This document shows, in pieces, positions 1 through 7,982 of a stretch of 64,000 bases of DNA (the stretch's first letter is position 1; each line of letters opens with the position of its first letter). The notes beneath the pieces are model-generated. The model worked only from the letters and a program-made list of their open reading frames with translations. It was not told the origin of the DNA and did no database searches. Source of the stretch: Pseudodesulfovibrio sediminis (lineage in GTDB: Bacteria > Desulfobacterota > Desulfovibrionia > Desulfovibrionales > Desulfovibrionaceae); assembly GCF_020886695.1 (NCBI RefSeq), contig NZ_AP024485.1, forward strand, positions 2,919,001-2,983,000. The letters are read 5' to 3'. The position numbers and the translations under genes are program-made.

Positions 1-634
1 CATGGGATTCGAAAGCGACGACAGGGCCGAGGCCTTTGGCTTCCCAGGAGGACTTGAAGATTTCAGCCAGACCCTTGGAGTAGTCGTTGGACACGTCGAA
101 GATGACGGCAGCGGTCTTGGCACCGAATTTCTTGGCAGCGAAGTCAGCAACAACAGGACCCTGGAAAGGATCGAGGAAGGCTGCACGGAAAACCCAGGGA
201 CGGTCCAGGGTGGTGTTCGGGTTGGTGGACCAGGGGGAGATCATGGGGGTGTGGTTGTCGTTGCAGGTACCACCGGCAGGCACAGCCTGCTTGGAGGAGT
301 TGGGGCCGATGATGGCAATGACATTGTCCTGCTCGATGAGCTTCAGAGCGACGTTAGTAGCGGATTCAGCTTTGGACTCGTTGTCCATGTAGATGAATTC
401 GAGGGGGTATTTCTTGCCGCCGACTTCCAGGCCACCGGCGTCGTTGATGTCTTTGAGATACATTTCGGCTGCGTTCTTGGAACCTTCACCAACTTCCGGG
501 ATATCACCGGTCAGGGGCAGGTTGAAACCGATCTTGATGGTTTTGGGGGCGTCGTCCCCGCAACCGGCCAACAGGAAGGCGCTACAAACCAGCATAATGG
601 TCAGCAGGCCAACACTTTTAAGAAAACCTTTCAT
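1..634 (-). CDS. Branched-chain amino-acid ABC transporter substrate-binding lipoprotein (N-terminal part)
   Basis: Reads leftward out of the window, so the C-terminal part is missing. The protein begins with a lipoprotein signal (hydrophobic run ending LLAGCG) and continues IKIGFNLPLTGD, then IGPNSSKQAVPAG. These are typical of the periplasmic Leu/Ile/Val-binding (LivJ/LivK, type-1 peripheral binding protein) family that feeds a Liv ABC transporter. Two ATG codons lie in tandem; the second (634) sits 5 bases after an AGGAGG and is preferred to 637. The permease and ATPase genes are not visible. The family is clear; the ligand (branched-chain amino acid, amide or other) is inferred. Confidence 0.9.
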   Translation of the reverse strand, partial: MKGFLKSVGLLTIMLVCSAFLLAGCGDDAPKTIKIGFNLPLTGDIPEVGEGSKNAAEMYLKDINDAGGLEVGGKKYPLEFIYMDNESKAESATNVALKLIEQDNVIAIIGPNSSKQAVPAGGTCNDNHTPMISPWSTNPNTTLDRPWVFRAAFLDPFQGPVVADFAAKKFGAKTAAVIFDVSNDYSKGLAEIFKSSWEAKGLGPVVAFESH

Positions 635-850
635 CATTTCCTCCTCTCATAGGAATTTTCAATTGCAACAGTAAAAAAACAGTTTTTAGTGCATACACCA
701 ATTAGAATTTGAGTGAAAGGGTTTTTCCCTTCCGACATTTTTGCAAATGGTGCGGTATGGTTGAATAAATTGCTTATTTGTTGAGCTTCTTTCGAATTTT
801 AGTTGGTCAAATAGCGTTAAAAAAAATTTACGGTTGCCATAAATGTAAAA

Positions 851-872
851 AGCCCTCTGTCTCCAGAGGGCT
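851..872 (-). terminator. Rho-independent terminator of the acyl-CoA ligase gene
   Basis: A perfect 9-bp stem (AGCCCTCTG / CAGAGGGCT) with a 4-base loop is followed on the minus strand by a run of five T. It lies 58 bases beyond the stop codon of the acyl-CoA ligase gene. Confidence 0.8.
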
Positions 873-929
873 TCGTGAGGCTTAAATGCCCAGTTGTATA
901 CATCATTATGTCCGTCTGCGCACAGTGGA

Positions 930-2663
930 TCATGCACAATTCTGCGTTGAGTTTTCCTTGGACTTCTTCTTTTTTTTCTTCAAATCGATATTGGCTTTCT
1001 CTTCATCCCTGAGGGCGCGACGGAGGACTTTGCCAACCATGGTCTTGGGCAGCTCGGTTCTGAACTCCACCTGACGGGGTACTTTGTAGTTGGCCAGCTT
1101 CTCTCTGCAGTAGGCGATGACGTCTCCTCTGGTCAGCTCCTCGCCGGGTTGGGTCACCACAAAGGCCTTGACGATTTCGCCTCGGGAGGCATGGGGAATG
1201 CCCACTGAGACCGCTTCTTTGACCTTGGGGTGCGCGTGCAACACTTCGTCTATTTCGCGTGGGTAGATGTTGTAGCCGCCGGAGATGATGAGATCCTTTT
1301 TGCGGTCCACAATGTAAAAGTAGCCTTCCTCGTCCATGGTGGCGATGTCGCCGGTGTAGAGCCAGCCGTTCCTGAGCACGTCGGCCGTGGCGTCCGGGCG
1401 ATTGTAGTATCCCTTCATGACCTGGGGGCCGCGGATGACCAGTTCGCCGCGCTTGCCCGCAGGCAGCGGCTCGCCGCCCACGTCCATATCCACGATCTTG
1501 GCATCGGTGTCCGGGAAGGGGAGGCCGATGGAGCCGTTCTTGCTCAGCCCGAGCAGTGGGTTGAAGTGGGTCACGGGAGAGGCCTCTGTCAGGCCGTAGC
1601 CTTCGGTTATGGACGACCCCCCCGAGCGGGCCTGAAACTGCTCCATGTATTCCACCGGCATGGGGGCCGAACCGGACACACAGACCTCGATGGACTTGAG
1701 GTCGTATTTATCGATGTCCTTTTGTTGGAGCAGGGAAATATACACGGAAGGGGCACCCGGAAACACCGTGGGTTTGAGCTTGTCTATGCCCTTGAGCACA
1801 TCCAGGGGCACATAGCGCGGGAAGGGAGCCAGTGTCGCGCCGATGCTGGTGGGCCAGGCCAGACAGACCGTCAGCCCATATATATGGAAATAGGGCAGGA
1901 TGCCGAGAAAGGTCTCCCGCTTTTTGCCCAGCGTGTGCATCATGGCGTGGCACTGCTGCATGTTCGCACTGATATTGAAATGGGTCAGTACGCACCCCTT
2001 GGCCACGCCCGTGGTGCCGCCGGTGTACTGAAGCAGGGCGGTGTCTTCGGGGTCCACCCGTTCGTCGGTGTACCGCTCCCGCCCCTTAGTAAGATCCTTG
2101 AAAGGCAATATGGATTTGCCGTCAAAGGGGATGGAGGGGGATGAACCGGATTTTTTCTGTTGGAGTTTGTAGAGAACGTTCAGGGGGAATTTCAGGCCTT
2201 CCCCAATGGTGGTGATGAAGAATTTCTCTACCGGGATGGAGTCGCGCAGTTTGGAGAGTTTGGGCCAGAGCAGGTCCAGCGTGATACAGTGGCGCACCCC
2301 GGCGTCGTTGAATTGATGAACGATTTCCGTTTCCATATAGAGGGGGTTGGTCATGACGACCACGGCCCCTGCCCGGAGGACCCCCCACAAGGCGATGATG
2401 GTCTGCGGCAGGTTGGGCAGCATCATCGCCACACGGTCACCCCTGCGGACCCCTTGCGCCTTGAGGTTTGCCGCGAATATCTCGCTCTGCATTTTGAGCT
2501 TGCCGTACGTTATCGACCAGTTCTTGAAAATGATGGCTTTCCGTTTGGGCCACTTGTGCGCGGCGCGGTCCAGGAACGTGAACAAAGGAATTTTGTCATA
2601 GTCCAGAGTGGGCGGAACATCAGGGTCGTATGATTTGAGCCAGGGGCGGTCGATAAGCTCCAT
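930..2663 (-). CDS. fadD: Long-chain fatty acid-CoA ligase (AMP-forming)
   Basis: ANL-superfamily adenylating enzyme that activates fatty acids to acyl-CoA through an acyl-AMP. The ATP-binding motif YTGGTTGVAKG lies around residues 213-223, followed by YGLTEASPV, then YTGDIATMD and DRKKDLIISGGYN near the hinge to the C-terminal domain. The open frame runs to 2807, but the start is placed at ATG 2663 (MELIDRPWL), which has AAGGA about 9 bases upstream and gives about 577 residues, normal for FadD. The C-terminus ends in six consecutive lysines and a polar tail, which is odd. A terminator follows at 851-872. Chain-length preference cannot be read from the sequence. Confidence 0.93.
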   Translation of the reverse strand: MELIDRPWLKSYDPDVPPTLDYDKIPLFTFLDRAAHKWPKRKAIIFKNWSITYGKLKMQSEIFAANLKAQGVRRGDRVAMMLPNLPQTIIALWGVLRAGAVVVMTNPLYMETEIVHQFNDAGVRHCITLDLLWPKLSKLRDSIPVEKFFITTIGEGLKFPLNVLYKLQQKKSGSSPSIPFDGKSILPFKDLTKGRERYTDERVDPEDTALLQYTGGTTGVAKGCVLTHFNISANMQQCHAMMHTLGKKRETFLGILPYFHIYGLTVCLAWPTSIGATLAPFPRYVPLDVLKGIDKLKPTVFPGAPSVYISLLQQKDIDKYDLKSIEVCVSGSAPMPVEYMEQFQARSGGSSITEGYGLTEASPVTHFNPLLGLSKNGSIGLPFPDTDAKIVDMDVGGEPLPAGKRGELVIRGPQVMKGYYNRPDATADVLRNGWLYTGDIATMDEEGYFYIVDRKKDLIISGGYNIYPREIDEVLHAHPKVKEAVSVGIPHASRGEIVKAFVVTQPGEELTRGDVIAYCREKLANYKVPRQVEFRTELPKTMVGKVLRRALRDEEKANIDLKKKKKKSKENSTQNCA

Positions 2664-3174
2664 GGAGATAGTCCTTATGGGTTGGTTCAAGCGAGTTTGG
2701 AGAACGTATAATAGGCTGCCAATGTGGTCAATATGGCTGGCCTGAACTGTTCGGAGACGGAGTTTTGACGCAAAAAAGAGGGGGGCGCAACCCCAATTTC
2801 CGCGCAAAGGGAAGGCGATGAATCGATCACAAAATTAATGATTTTTATTTACAGTATGTTACGGTGGTTGTCTCTGGCAATGCCTTCGTGTGTTCCAGCC
2901 TTGGCAGAGTCCTTGCATTTTCTCCCTCGTCTTGAAAAGTGGAAATGATTGCCTGTTTCACTAAAGTGACTGGTGAAAAAGGCCGATTATTCAATATGTC
3001 AACGATTGGTTTTATTGAGACTTGGGGTGTCCGTCGGGGCTGAATCCGGCGGAAAGCGTTGCAGGTCGGGCAAGTTGACAGGGTGACGGAGCATGTCTAG
3101 AGTGACACACTCAGCATTGTAACTCACCGCTCGAACAGATGAATCATTGACCGAACGAATGACCGAGAGAATGC
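2664..3174. other. Intergenic region without a gene
   Basis: About 510 bases between the divergent acyl-CoA ligase and regulator genes. No open frame with a credible ribosome site was seen. It contains a good sigma70-type promoter for the rightward operon at 3075-3103. No convincing operator was recognised. Confidence 0.6.
3075..3103 (+). promoter_or_regulatory. Predicted sigma70 promoter for the regulator-neuB operon
   Basis: A perfect TTGACA (3075-3080) is followed after 17 bases by TAGAGT (3098-3103). It is about 70 bases upstream of the ATG at 3175. Confidence 0.5.
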
Positions 3175-3822
3175 ATGACAGATCAAGTTGAAAATGTGGT
3201 TACCGGGATGCTGATAACAGACGGATACTATCTCAAGCCGAGTAAAAGTACCCGTGTTCTCGCCATTTTGGATGCCCTCTCCAGAGATTCCAGCCTGTCC
3301 CAGTTCGAGCTTGGCAAGCAGCTGCATTTGTCCGGGGCTATGGTCAACCAGTACCTCAAGCAGTTGCAAAGCGAGGGATTGGTGGAATACCTTCCCATCA
3401 ATGGGAAAAGTTACAATTATACGCTCACCGAAGAGGGGCAGCAGTCCAGACAGCGCATGTTCTCCGATTACTCGTCGGAAACGGTCCGCCTGTACTCGAC
3501 CATCAAGGAGTTCGTGCTGGATAAATTGAACGTCCTGGAAACTGCCGACAAAAGAAAGCTGGCGTTGTTCGGCGCGTCCGAGACCTGCGAAGTTGTTCTG
3601 TCCGCATTGCGGGAAACCTCTTTCAAGGTTATGGCTCTTCTGGATAATGATACGAATAAACAGGGGCAGATTTTCAATGGACACGTGGTTTCCGCGCCGC
3701 ATGTCCTCGACCAGATGGACTGCGATGCCGTGGTTATCACCTCTTTTGGCAAGCAAGGTGAGATCTATGAGCAACTCAAGCCCTATTCCAACAAGCGCGG
3801 TTTTCAAATTGTGAGATTCTGA
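3175..3822 (+). CDS. Winged-helix regulator with C-terminal Rossmann-like domain
   Basis: 215 residues. Residues about 25-95 form a winged helix (ELGKQLHLSGAMVNQYLKQL is the recognition region, then a wing with YNYTLTEEG). Residues about 120-215 look like a nucleotide-binding Rossmann/PglD-N-like fold (LALFGASETCEVVLSAL, then ALLDNDTN). The stop is one base before the neuB start, so the two are one operon. Probably a transcription regulator that senses a nucleotide or sugar-nucleotide ligand in the nonulosonic acid pathway; the ligand is inferred only. ATG 3175 has a weak GAGAGA ribosome site. Confidence 0.75.
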   Translation: MTDQVENVVTGMLITDGYYLKPSKSTRVLAILDALSRDSSLSQFELGKQLHLSGAMVNQYLKQLQSEGLVEYLPINGKSYNYTLTEEGQQSRQRMFSDYSSETVRLYSTIKEFVLDKLNVLETADKRKLALFGASETCEVVLSALRETSFKVMALLDNDTNKQGQIFNGHVVSAPHVLDQMDCDAVVITSFGKQGEIYEQLKPYSNKRGFQIVRF

Positions 3823-3823
3823 T

Positions 3824-4915
3824 ATGAAACAGATTCAGTCCGTCACACTTCGTTCAGGTATCACCATCGGCGCAGGCCATCCCTGTTTTGTTGTCGCTGA
3901 AATAGGCAACAACCATCAGGGCGAGTTCGAGATTGCCAAGCAGATGATTGATGAGGCTGCAGCCGCAGGCGTTCAGGGTGTCAAATTTCAAAAACGGGAC
4001 AATGAAGCGCTGCTGACCCGCGAAGGCAGGGCCGCACCATATACCGGTCCCAATTCCTTTGGTCCCACCTATGGTGAGCATCGTGATACTCTGGAGCTGT
4101 CCATTGAAGAAATGGCGCAGCTCAAGGAGTACAGCGAGTCCAGAGGATTGGTCTTTTTTGCTTCGGCCTGGGATGATCCGAGTCTGGCTCAGATTCTTGA
4201 CCTGGATGTGGATCTGCTCAAAATCAGTTCCGCAGAGCTGGTCAACGTGCCCCTGGTCCGCAAATATGCTGCGGCCAAAATTCCCATCATTCTTTCTACG
4301 GGCATGAGCGGGCTGGAAGACATTGACGTGGCCATGGCAGAGATCAACGCCTACCACGATCAGGTTGTGCTTCTGCATTGCAATTCCACCTATCCCTGCC
4401 CCGAAGACCAGATAGGTCTGCCGGTCATGGAGGCTCTCTCCGAGAGGTACGGCGTACCCGTAGGGTATTCCGGTCATGAAAAAGGCATCGGTCCCAGCGT
4501 GGGGGCGGCCGCACTTGGAGCCTCCGTGGTGGAGCGTCATTTCACCCTGGACAAGAGCCTGAAAGGCACTGATCATCAGGCCTCCCTTGAGCCAAAGGAA
4601 CTGGCTGACATGGTGACCATGATTCGCGAGGTTGAGAAAGCCACGCAGATCAAGGGAAAGGTCGTGTTCCCTGAAGAACAGGCCGCTGCCAAAAAACTCA
4701 GAAAGTGCATTGTTTTCTCCCGAGAACTGCCCGCAGGGCATGTGCTGACAGTCGCGGACCTGACCACCCGTTGTCCGCGTGTCGGGGTCTCGCCTGTCCA
4801 TTGGGACGAGGTTATCGGTGCCACGCTCAATCGTTCGGTCAAACATGAAGAACCGGTTCAGTGGGATACCCTGAGTCAGGCCGCCACAGAGTGCGCGGAC
4901 GCGGCGTCGTCCTAA
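3824..4915 (+). CDS. neuB: N-acetylneuraminate (sialic/nonulosonic acid) synthase
   Basis: NeuB-family enzyme that condenses phosphoenolpyruvate with an N-acetylhexosamine to make a nonulosonic acid (sialic, legionaminic or pseudaminic type). It shows FVVAEIGNNHQG near the N-terminus, VKFQKR, a TIM-barrel core with LLKISSAE, ILSTGMSG and LLHCNSTYP, VGYSGHEKG, and a C-terminal SAF (antifreeze-like) domain from about residue 285 (RKCIVFSRELPAGHVLT). 363 residues, normal for the family. Expressed with the upstream regulator and terminated at 4940-4968. In flagellated relatives the product usually decorates surface glycans or flagellin; which sugar is made here is not known. Confidence 0.92.
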   Translation: MKQIQSVTLRSGITIGAGHPCFVVAEIGNNHQGEFEIAKQMIDEAAAAGVQGVKFQKRDNEALLTREGRAAPYTGPNSFGPTYGEHRDTLELSIEEMAQLKEYSESRGLVFFASAWDDPSLAQILDLDVDLLKISSAELVNVPLVRKYAAAKIPIILSTGMSGLEDIDVAMAEINAYHDQVVLLHCNSTYPCPEDQIGLPVMEALSERYGVPVGYSGHEKGIGPSVGAAALGASVVERHFTLDKSLKGTDHQASLEPKELADMVTMIREVEKATQIKGKVVFPEEQAAAKKLRKCIVFSRELPAGHVLTVADLTTRCPRVGVSPVHWDEVIGATLNRSVKHEEPVQWDTLSQAATECADAASS

Positions 4916-4939
4916 CTCTCGTAGATAAAAACAGAATAA

Positions 4940-4968
4940 AAGCACCGCAATATTGTGGTGCTTTTTTT
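4940..4968 (+). terminator. Rho-independent terminator after neuB
   Basis: Stem AGCACCGCAA/TTGTGGTGCT (one wobble pair) with a very short loop followed by seven T, 25 bases after the neuB stop. Confidence 0.85.
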
Positions 4969-5077
4969 ATACCTTCATTGAAAAAAATCACTGAAAATGA
5001 AAATAATCATTCATTTAAATGACCCCATCATGGTACATGTTTGTGGAGTCATGCAGAGTGTGCTCTAAGGAGGGAGA

Positions 5078-6028
5078 ATGAGTCAAACGGATATTTTGTT
5101 GGAAACAGGCACCAATGAACTTGAAATAATTGAGTTTTTTATCAATGAAGAGACGTCTAAGGGACCGATGACGTATTATTTTGGCGTCAACGTGGCCAAG
5201 GTGCTTGAAGTCGTTGAAGCGCCGGAAGGACTGGAGTCTTCCGAGGCAGCAGTTCATCCGAGTTTCCTTGGCACCATTCCCCTGCGCGATCTTATTCTGC
5301 CGGTTGTGGATTTGAGTGTGTGGTTGAAGATCGACAGAAGCCACGCAGAGAATGAACCGGTCATTGTCACCGAGTTCAATGGCATGATCACGGGATTTCT
5401 CGTCTCCGGTGTGACCCAGATTCATCGTGTGAACTGGGCAGATGTGGAGCCGCCGAGCAAATATTTTTCGACCATGGATACCAACTGCATTACCGGGACG
5501 GTCAAGATCAACGACCGGTTTGTGCTCATGCTCGACCTTGAACAGGTGCTGGCCGATCTCGACGAATCAGGGCAAACCCAGGCCAACTTGAGCAATGTTG
5601 TGTCTGAAGAGCGCTACCATGCCCTGATTGCTGATGATTCAACGTCTGTCCGGCAACTGCTGGAAAAGAATTTTACCGATGCGAATTTTGAAGTCACCAT
5701 CGTAGGTGATGGCGCCGAAGCATGGAACAAGCTTGAACTCATCAAGAAGCAATGCCTGAGTGAAGGGAAGAGTCCGTTGGATTTCATTGACGCCGTTGTT
5801 TCAGACGTGGAAATGCCGCAGATGGATGGCTACACGCTGACCAGGCGCATCAAGGAGGACCCGGTTCTCAAGATATTGCCGGTAACCCTGTTTTCCTCCC
5901 TCATCTCAAAATCAGTTTTGCACAAGGGCAAGGCGGTCATGGCGGATGAGCAGGTGACCAAGCCGGAATTCGACGGGTTGACGCAGAAGGTGATCAATCT
6001 GATCCAGCGATGGGATCCGAGCGCGTAA
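5078..6028 (+). CDS. cheV: Chemotaxis coupling protein CheV (CheW + receiver)
   Basis: 316 residues. The N-terminal CheW-like domain (about 10-165) scaffolds chemoreceptors and CheA; the C-terminal receiver domain (about 185-310) has the acidic pair in IADDSTS, a phospho-acceptor Asp in SDVEMPQMDGY, and the conserved Lys in VTKPEF. Phosphorylation by CheA is expected to tune adaptation. A strong AAGGAGGGAGA site precedes ATG 5078. The gene is monocistronic, with a strong terminator at 6071-6107, and no other chemotaxis gene lies nearby. Assignment is firm. Confidence 0.93.
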   Translation: MSQTDILLETGTNELEIIEFFINEETSKGPMTYYFGVNVAKVLEVVEAPEGLESSEAAVHPSFLGTIPLRDLILPVVDLSVWLKIDRSHAENEPVIVTEFNGMITGFLVSGVTQIHRVNWADVEPPSKYFSTMDTNCITGTVKINDRFVLMLDLEQVLADLDESGQTQANLSNVVSEERYHALIADDSTSVRQLLEKNFTDANFEVTIVGDGAEAWNKLELIKKQCLSEGKSPLDFIDAVVSDVEMPQMDGYTLTRRIKEDPVLKILPVTLFSSLISKSVLHKGKAVMADEQVTKPEFDGLTQKVINLIQRWDPSA

Positions 6029-6070
6029 TTACCGGCCAATTACCGGTCGGCGAGTACTGTTTTGAAGAGA

Positions 6071-6107
6071 AGACGCCGTTGCCTTGCGAGGCAACGGCGT
6101 CTTTTTT
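6071..6107 (+). terminator. Rho-independent terminator after cheV
   Basis: Perfect 13-bp stem (AGACGCCGTTGCC and its complement) with a 6-base loop, followed by T6. Confidence 0.92.
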
Positions 6108-6154
6108 CGTGCATTCGGGCTAGTGTGCTGCCCCCGTGAGAGAAGTGGTACTAT

Positions 6155-6736
6155 TCATTGTGCAGGCATTTGAAAAATTTGCAGATAGAAATGGTCGGCC
6201 ACGGGGACGGTATCAAGCGGATCCAGCGGAATGGCTTCCTGGAGTTCCTCCGGGGAGTAGCGTTGTTTCAAGGGCGGCCCAAACGCGGTGTGGTGTTTGG
6301 CGATTTCCACCACAGCCAGCAAACCGCCCGGGTAAAGCAGGCGTTGTACCTCCCGGACCAATCCCTGGAGTTCTTCTTTTGACAGGGAATGAATGACTGT
6401 TGATACATACAGCAAATCGACACTTGCGCTGCGCAGCGGGGTCGATCTGGTTACATCGCACGTCTGTGCTCTGATGTTTGTGTCTGTGGTTTCCTCACAG
6501 AGTGTATTGATGAAATGTTCATTGAGATCAAATGCATGGACCGTTCCTGATGGCCCGATTCTTTCGGAGAAAAGTCGGGTCATGTATCCGTTACCGCAAC
6601 CGGCATCAACCAATGTCTGCCCCGGCAGGATATTCAGCTCAAGAAGAATCCGATCCGTATCCAGCATGCCTTCGGTAAAGCGTTTTCTTCGTCCGGGACT
6701 TTGACGCCTCATGGTCAGGTGTTCATTCTGTGCCAC
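6155..6736 (-). CDS. Class I SAM-dependent methyltransferase
   Basis: 193 residues, a compact methyltransferase of the Methyltransf_11/25 type. The SAM-binding glycine motif is VDAGCGNGYMTRLF (about residues 43-56); then HAFDLN, SVDLLYVSTVIHS and a conserved PGG turn (YPGGLLAVVEI). Start is GTG 6736, chosen because AGGAGGTG lies 5 bases upstream. It lies 147 bases downstream of the DUF2325 gene in the same direction and may share its transcript and iron control. The substrate is unknown; small proteins of this kind include metalloid and quinone methylases. Confidence 0.85.
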   Translation of the reverse strand: MAQNEHLTMRRQSPGRRKRFTEGMLDTDRILLELNILPGQTLVDAGCGNGYMTRLFSERIGPSGTVHAFDLNEHFINTLCEETTDTNIRAQTCDVTRSTPLRSASVDLLYVSTVIHSLSKEELQGLVREVQRLLYPGGLLAVVEIAKHHTAFGPPLKQRYSPEELQEAIPLDPLDTVPVADHFYLQIFQMPAQ

Positions 6737-6883
6737 GGTTACACCTCCTTTGCGTTCAGTACATAAACAGGTTCGCTTGTTGAAGATGGATATGCCGTCG
6801 CAATCATGTTCTCAAGGAAGAGATAAAGTCTGCACATCGTATGTGTATGTTGGCAGACGGGCTTTGTGTTTCTGAACAAGCCG

Positions 6884-7165
6884 CTATCCGTTGGCTTCAC
6901 CCAGGCACTTGCGCAGCGTGCTGATTCCACAGGAGTGATGCATGTATACGGGAACGCCTGTTCCGCGCACAGCGGCCAACACTTCCTTGCGCGCCTTGTG
7001 AGAAACCTTGTTGGTGAAAAGAACCACAAAATCGACTTTGCCGAGCGCGCTGGAGATGGTGCGCTCCTTGCCTGTAAAATGCTTGAGCTTCACGCCGTTC
7101 TTTTTTGCTTCGGTCATGTATTCTCGCTTTAACCTGTCCATTCCGCCGACTAATGCTGCGCACAT
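6884..7165 (-). CDS. DUF2325 family protein
   Basis: 93 residues with the family signature at the N-terminus (ALVGGMDRL) and FVVLFTNKVSHKARKE followed by YMHHSCGIS. DUF2325 proteins are small and of unsettled function, often near metal or redox genes. AGAGGAAAGC precedes the ATG. A Fur-box-like palindrome lies at 7189-7203, only 24 bases upstream of the start, pointing to repression by iron. It probably forms a short transcription unit with the downstream methyltransferase. Confidence 0.82.
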   Translation of the reverse strand: MCAALVGGMDRLKREYMTEAKKNGVKLKHFTGKERTISSALGKVDFVVLFTNKVSHKARKEVLAAVRGTGVPVYMHHSCGISTLRKCLGEANG

Positions 7166-7188
7166 GCTTTCCTCTCATTTGTTGAAAT

Positions 7189-7203
7189 TGAAAATCGTTA
7201 TCA
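7189..7203 (-). promoter_or_regulatory. Fur-box-like operator
   Basis: TGAAAATCGTTATCA matches the 7-1-7 Fur core (TGATAAT-N-ATTATCA) at 12 of 14 positions. It lies just upstream of the DUF2325 start, where it would block transcription of that gene. Prediction by eye only. Confidence 0.55.
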
Positions 7204-7387
7204 TTAAATACAAAGTGATCGTGCGGATGTCAACGGGAAAATTCCAATCCAGCATGATTGGCGGCATTGTTAACGCAGTGTTGATCTTTTCTCATATGGA
7301 AACAATATGTTGGACGAATTCTTTCAGTGTATTTCGAGGTGCGCCGTGATGTTTATGGCGAGTATTTTCATATGAGGTATTTTACAT

Positions 7388-7402
7388 ATATAGAATCTAT
7401 AT
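7388..7402 (+). promoter_or_regulatory. Palindrome upstream of the mop promoter
   Basis: ATATAGA-A-TCTATAT is a perfect 15-base palindrome ending 6 bases upstream of the -35 box of the mop promoter. The site fits a dimeric regulator, possibly a molybdate/tungstate-responsive one given the downstream gene; this identity is inferred. Confidence 0.4.
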
Positions 7403-7408
7403 TAGTTA

Positions 7409-7436
7409 TTGACATCCCTGATCCGTTGTCGATAAA
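7409..7436 (+). promoter_or_regulatory. Predicted sigma70 promoter of mop
   Basis: TTGACA (7409-7414), 16-base spacer, GATAAA (7431-7436). It is 57 bases upstream of the ATG at 7493. Confidence 0.6.
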
Positions 7437-7492
7437 CAAAAGACGCCAATTGGTATTGTTGTTTTTACTACTACAACCTCAAGGTGGAAAAA

Positions 7493-7702
7493 ATGAAATT
7501 AAGCGCACGTAATCTGGTCCCCGGCAAGGTCAAGGAAGTAACTGTTGGTATGGTCAACGCTGAAGTCGTCATCGAAGTTGCTCCCGGTGTGGAAGTTGCT
7601 TCGGTCATCACAAAGAATTCTGTTGATCGGATGGACATCAAGGTCGGTGACGAAGTCAAGGCCATGATCAAGGCCACAAGTGTCATGATCGCAAAAGATT
7701 AG
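7493..7702 (+). CDS. mop: Molybdopterin/molybdate-binding Mop protein (TOBE domain)
   Basis: A single TOBE/Mop domain, 69 residues: MKLSARN, then VPGKVKEV and EVVIEV, ending KATSVMIAKD. Such proteins oligomerise and store or buffer molybdate or tungstate for cofactor synthesis, which fits a sulfate reducer rich in formate dehydrogenases. The ATG at 7493, eight bases after the start of AAGGTGG, gives the usual Mop length; the in-frame GTG at 7484 is rejected. Preceded by a promoter and a 15-base palindrome, followed by a strong terminator. Confidence 0.9.
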   Translation: MKLSARNLVPGKVKEVTVGMVNAEVVIEVAPGVEVASVITKNSVDRMDIKVGDEVKAMIKATSVMIAKD

Positions 7703-7717
7703 TTCTCAGGTACCAGA

Positions 7718-7755
7718 AACGCCCTTGAAATGCTGTTTCAGGGGCGTTCTTATTT
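7718..7755 (+). terminator. Rho-independent terminator after mop
   Basis: 13-bp stem (AACGCCCTTGAAA, one wobble) with a 5-base loop, then CTTATTTT. Confidence 0.82.
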
Positions 7756-7982
7756 TAACTGGCTGTGCGTCTATGCTGTTGAAATTCCAGGTCTACCGCA
7801 CCGGCTTCCCAGAACGCTTGGGCCTCGTTCCCCCGCAGGGCAGAACCGATTGTAGGGCATAGTCCACAATGGGTTCCCATATTTCCTCTCTATCGAGTCG
7901 CTGGTCGTACTGTTTTGCTTCCAGTCAACGCGGGCGTCAGTGCATCGCAATGGATCCAGGCATCGTTCAGCCGATGCGCTCT

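Noticed and set aside
2347-2807. Upstream extension of the acyl-CoA ligase to 2807
   Set aside because: The extra 48 residues do not look like FadD and ATG 2663 has a ribosome site and gives the family length.
3854-4945. A 363-codon frame antisense to neuB
   Set aside because: Same span as neuB, no family features and no ribosome site; neuB motifs are on the plus strand.
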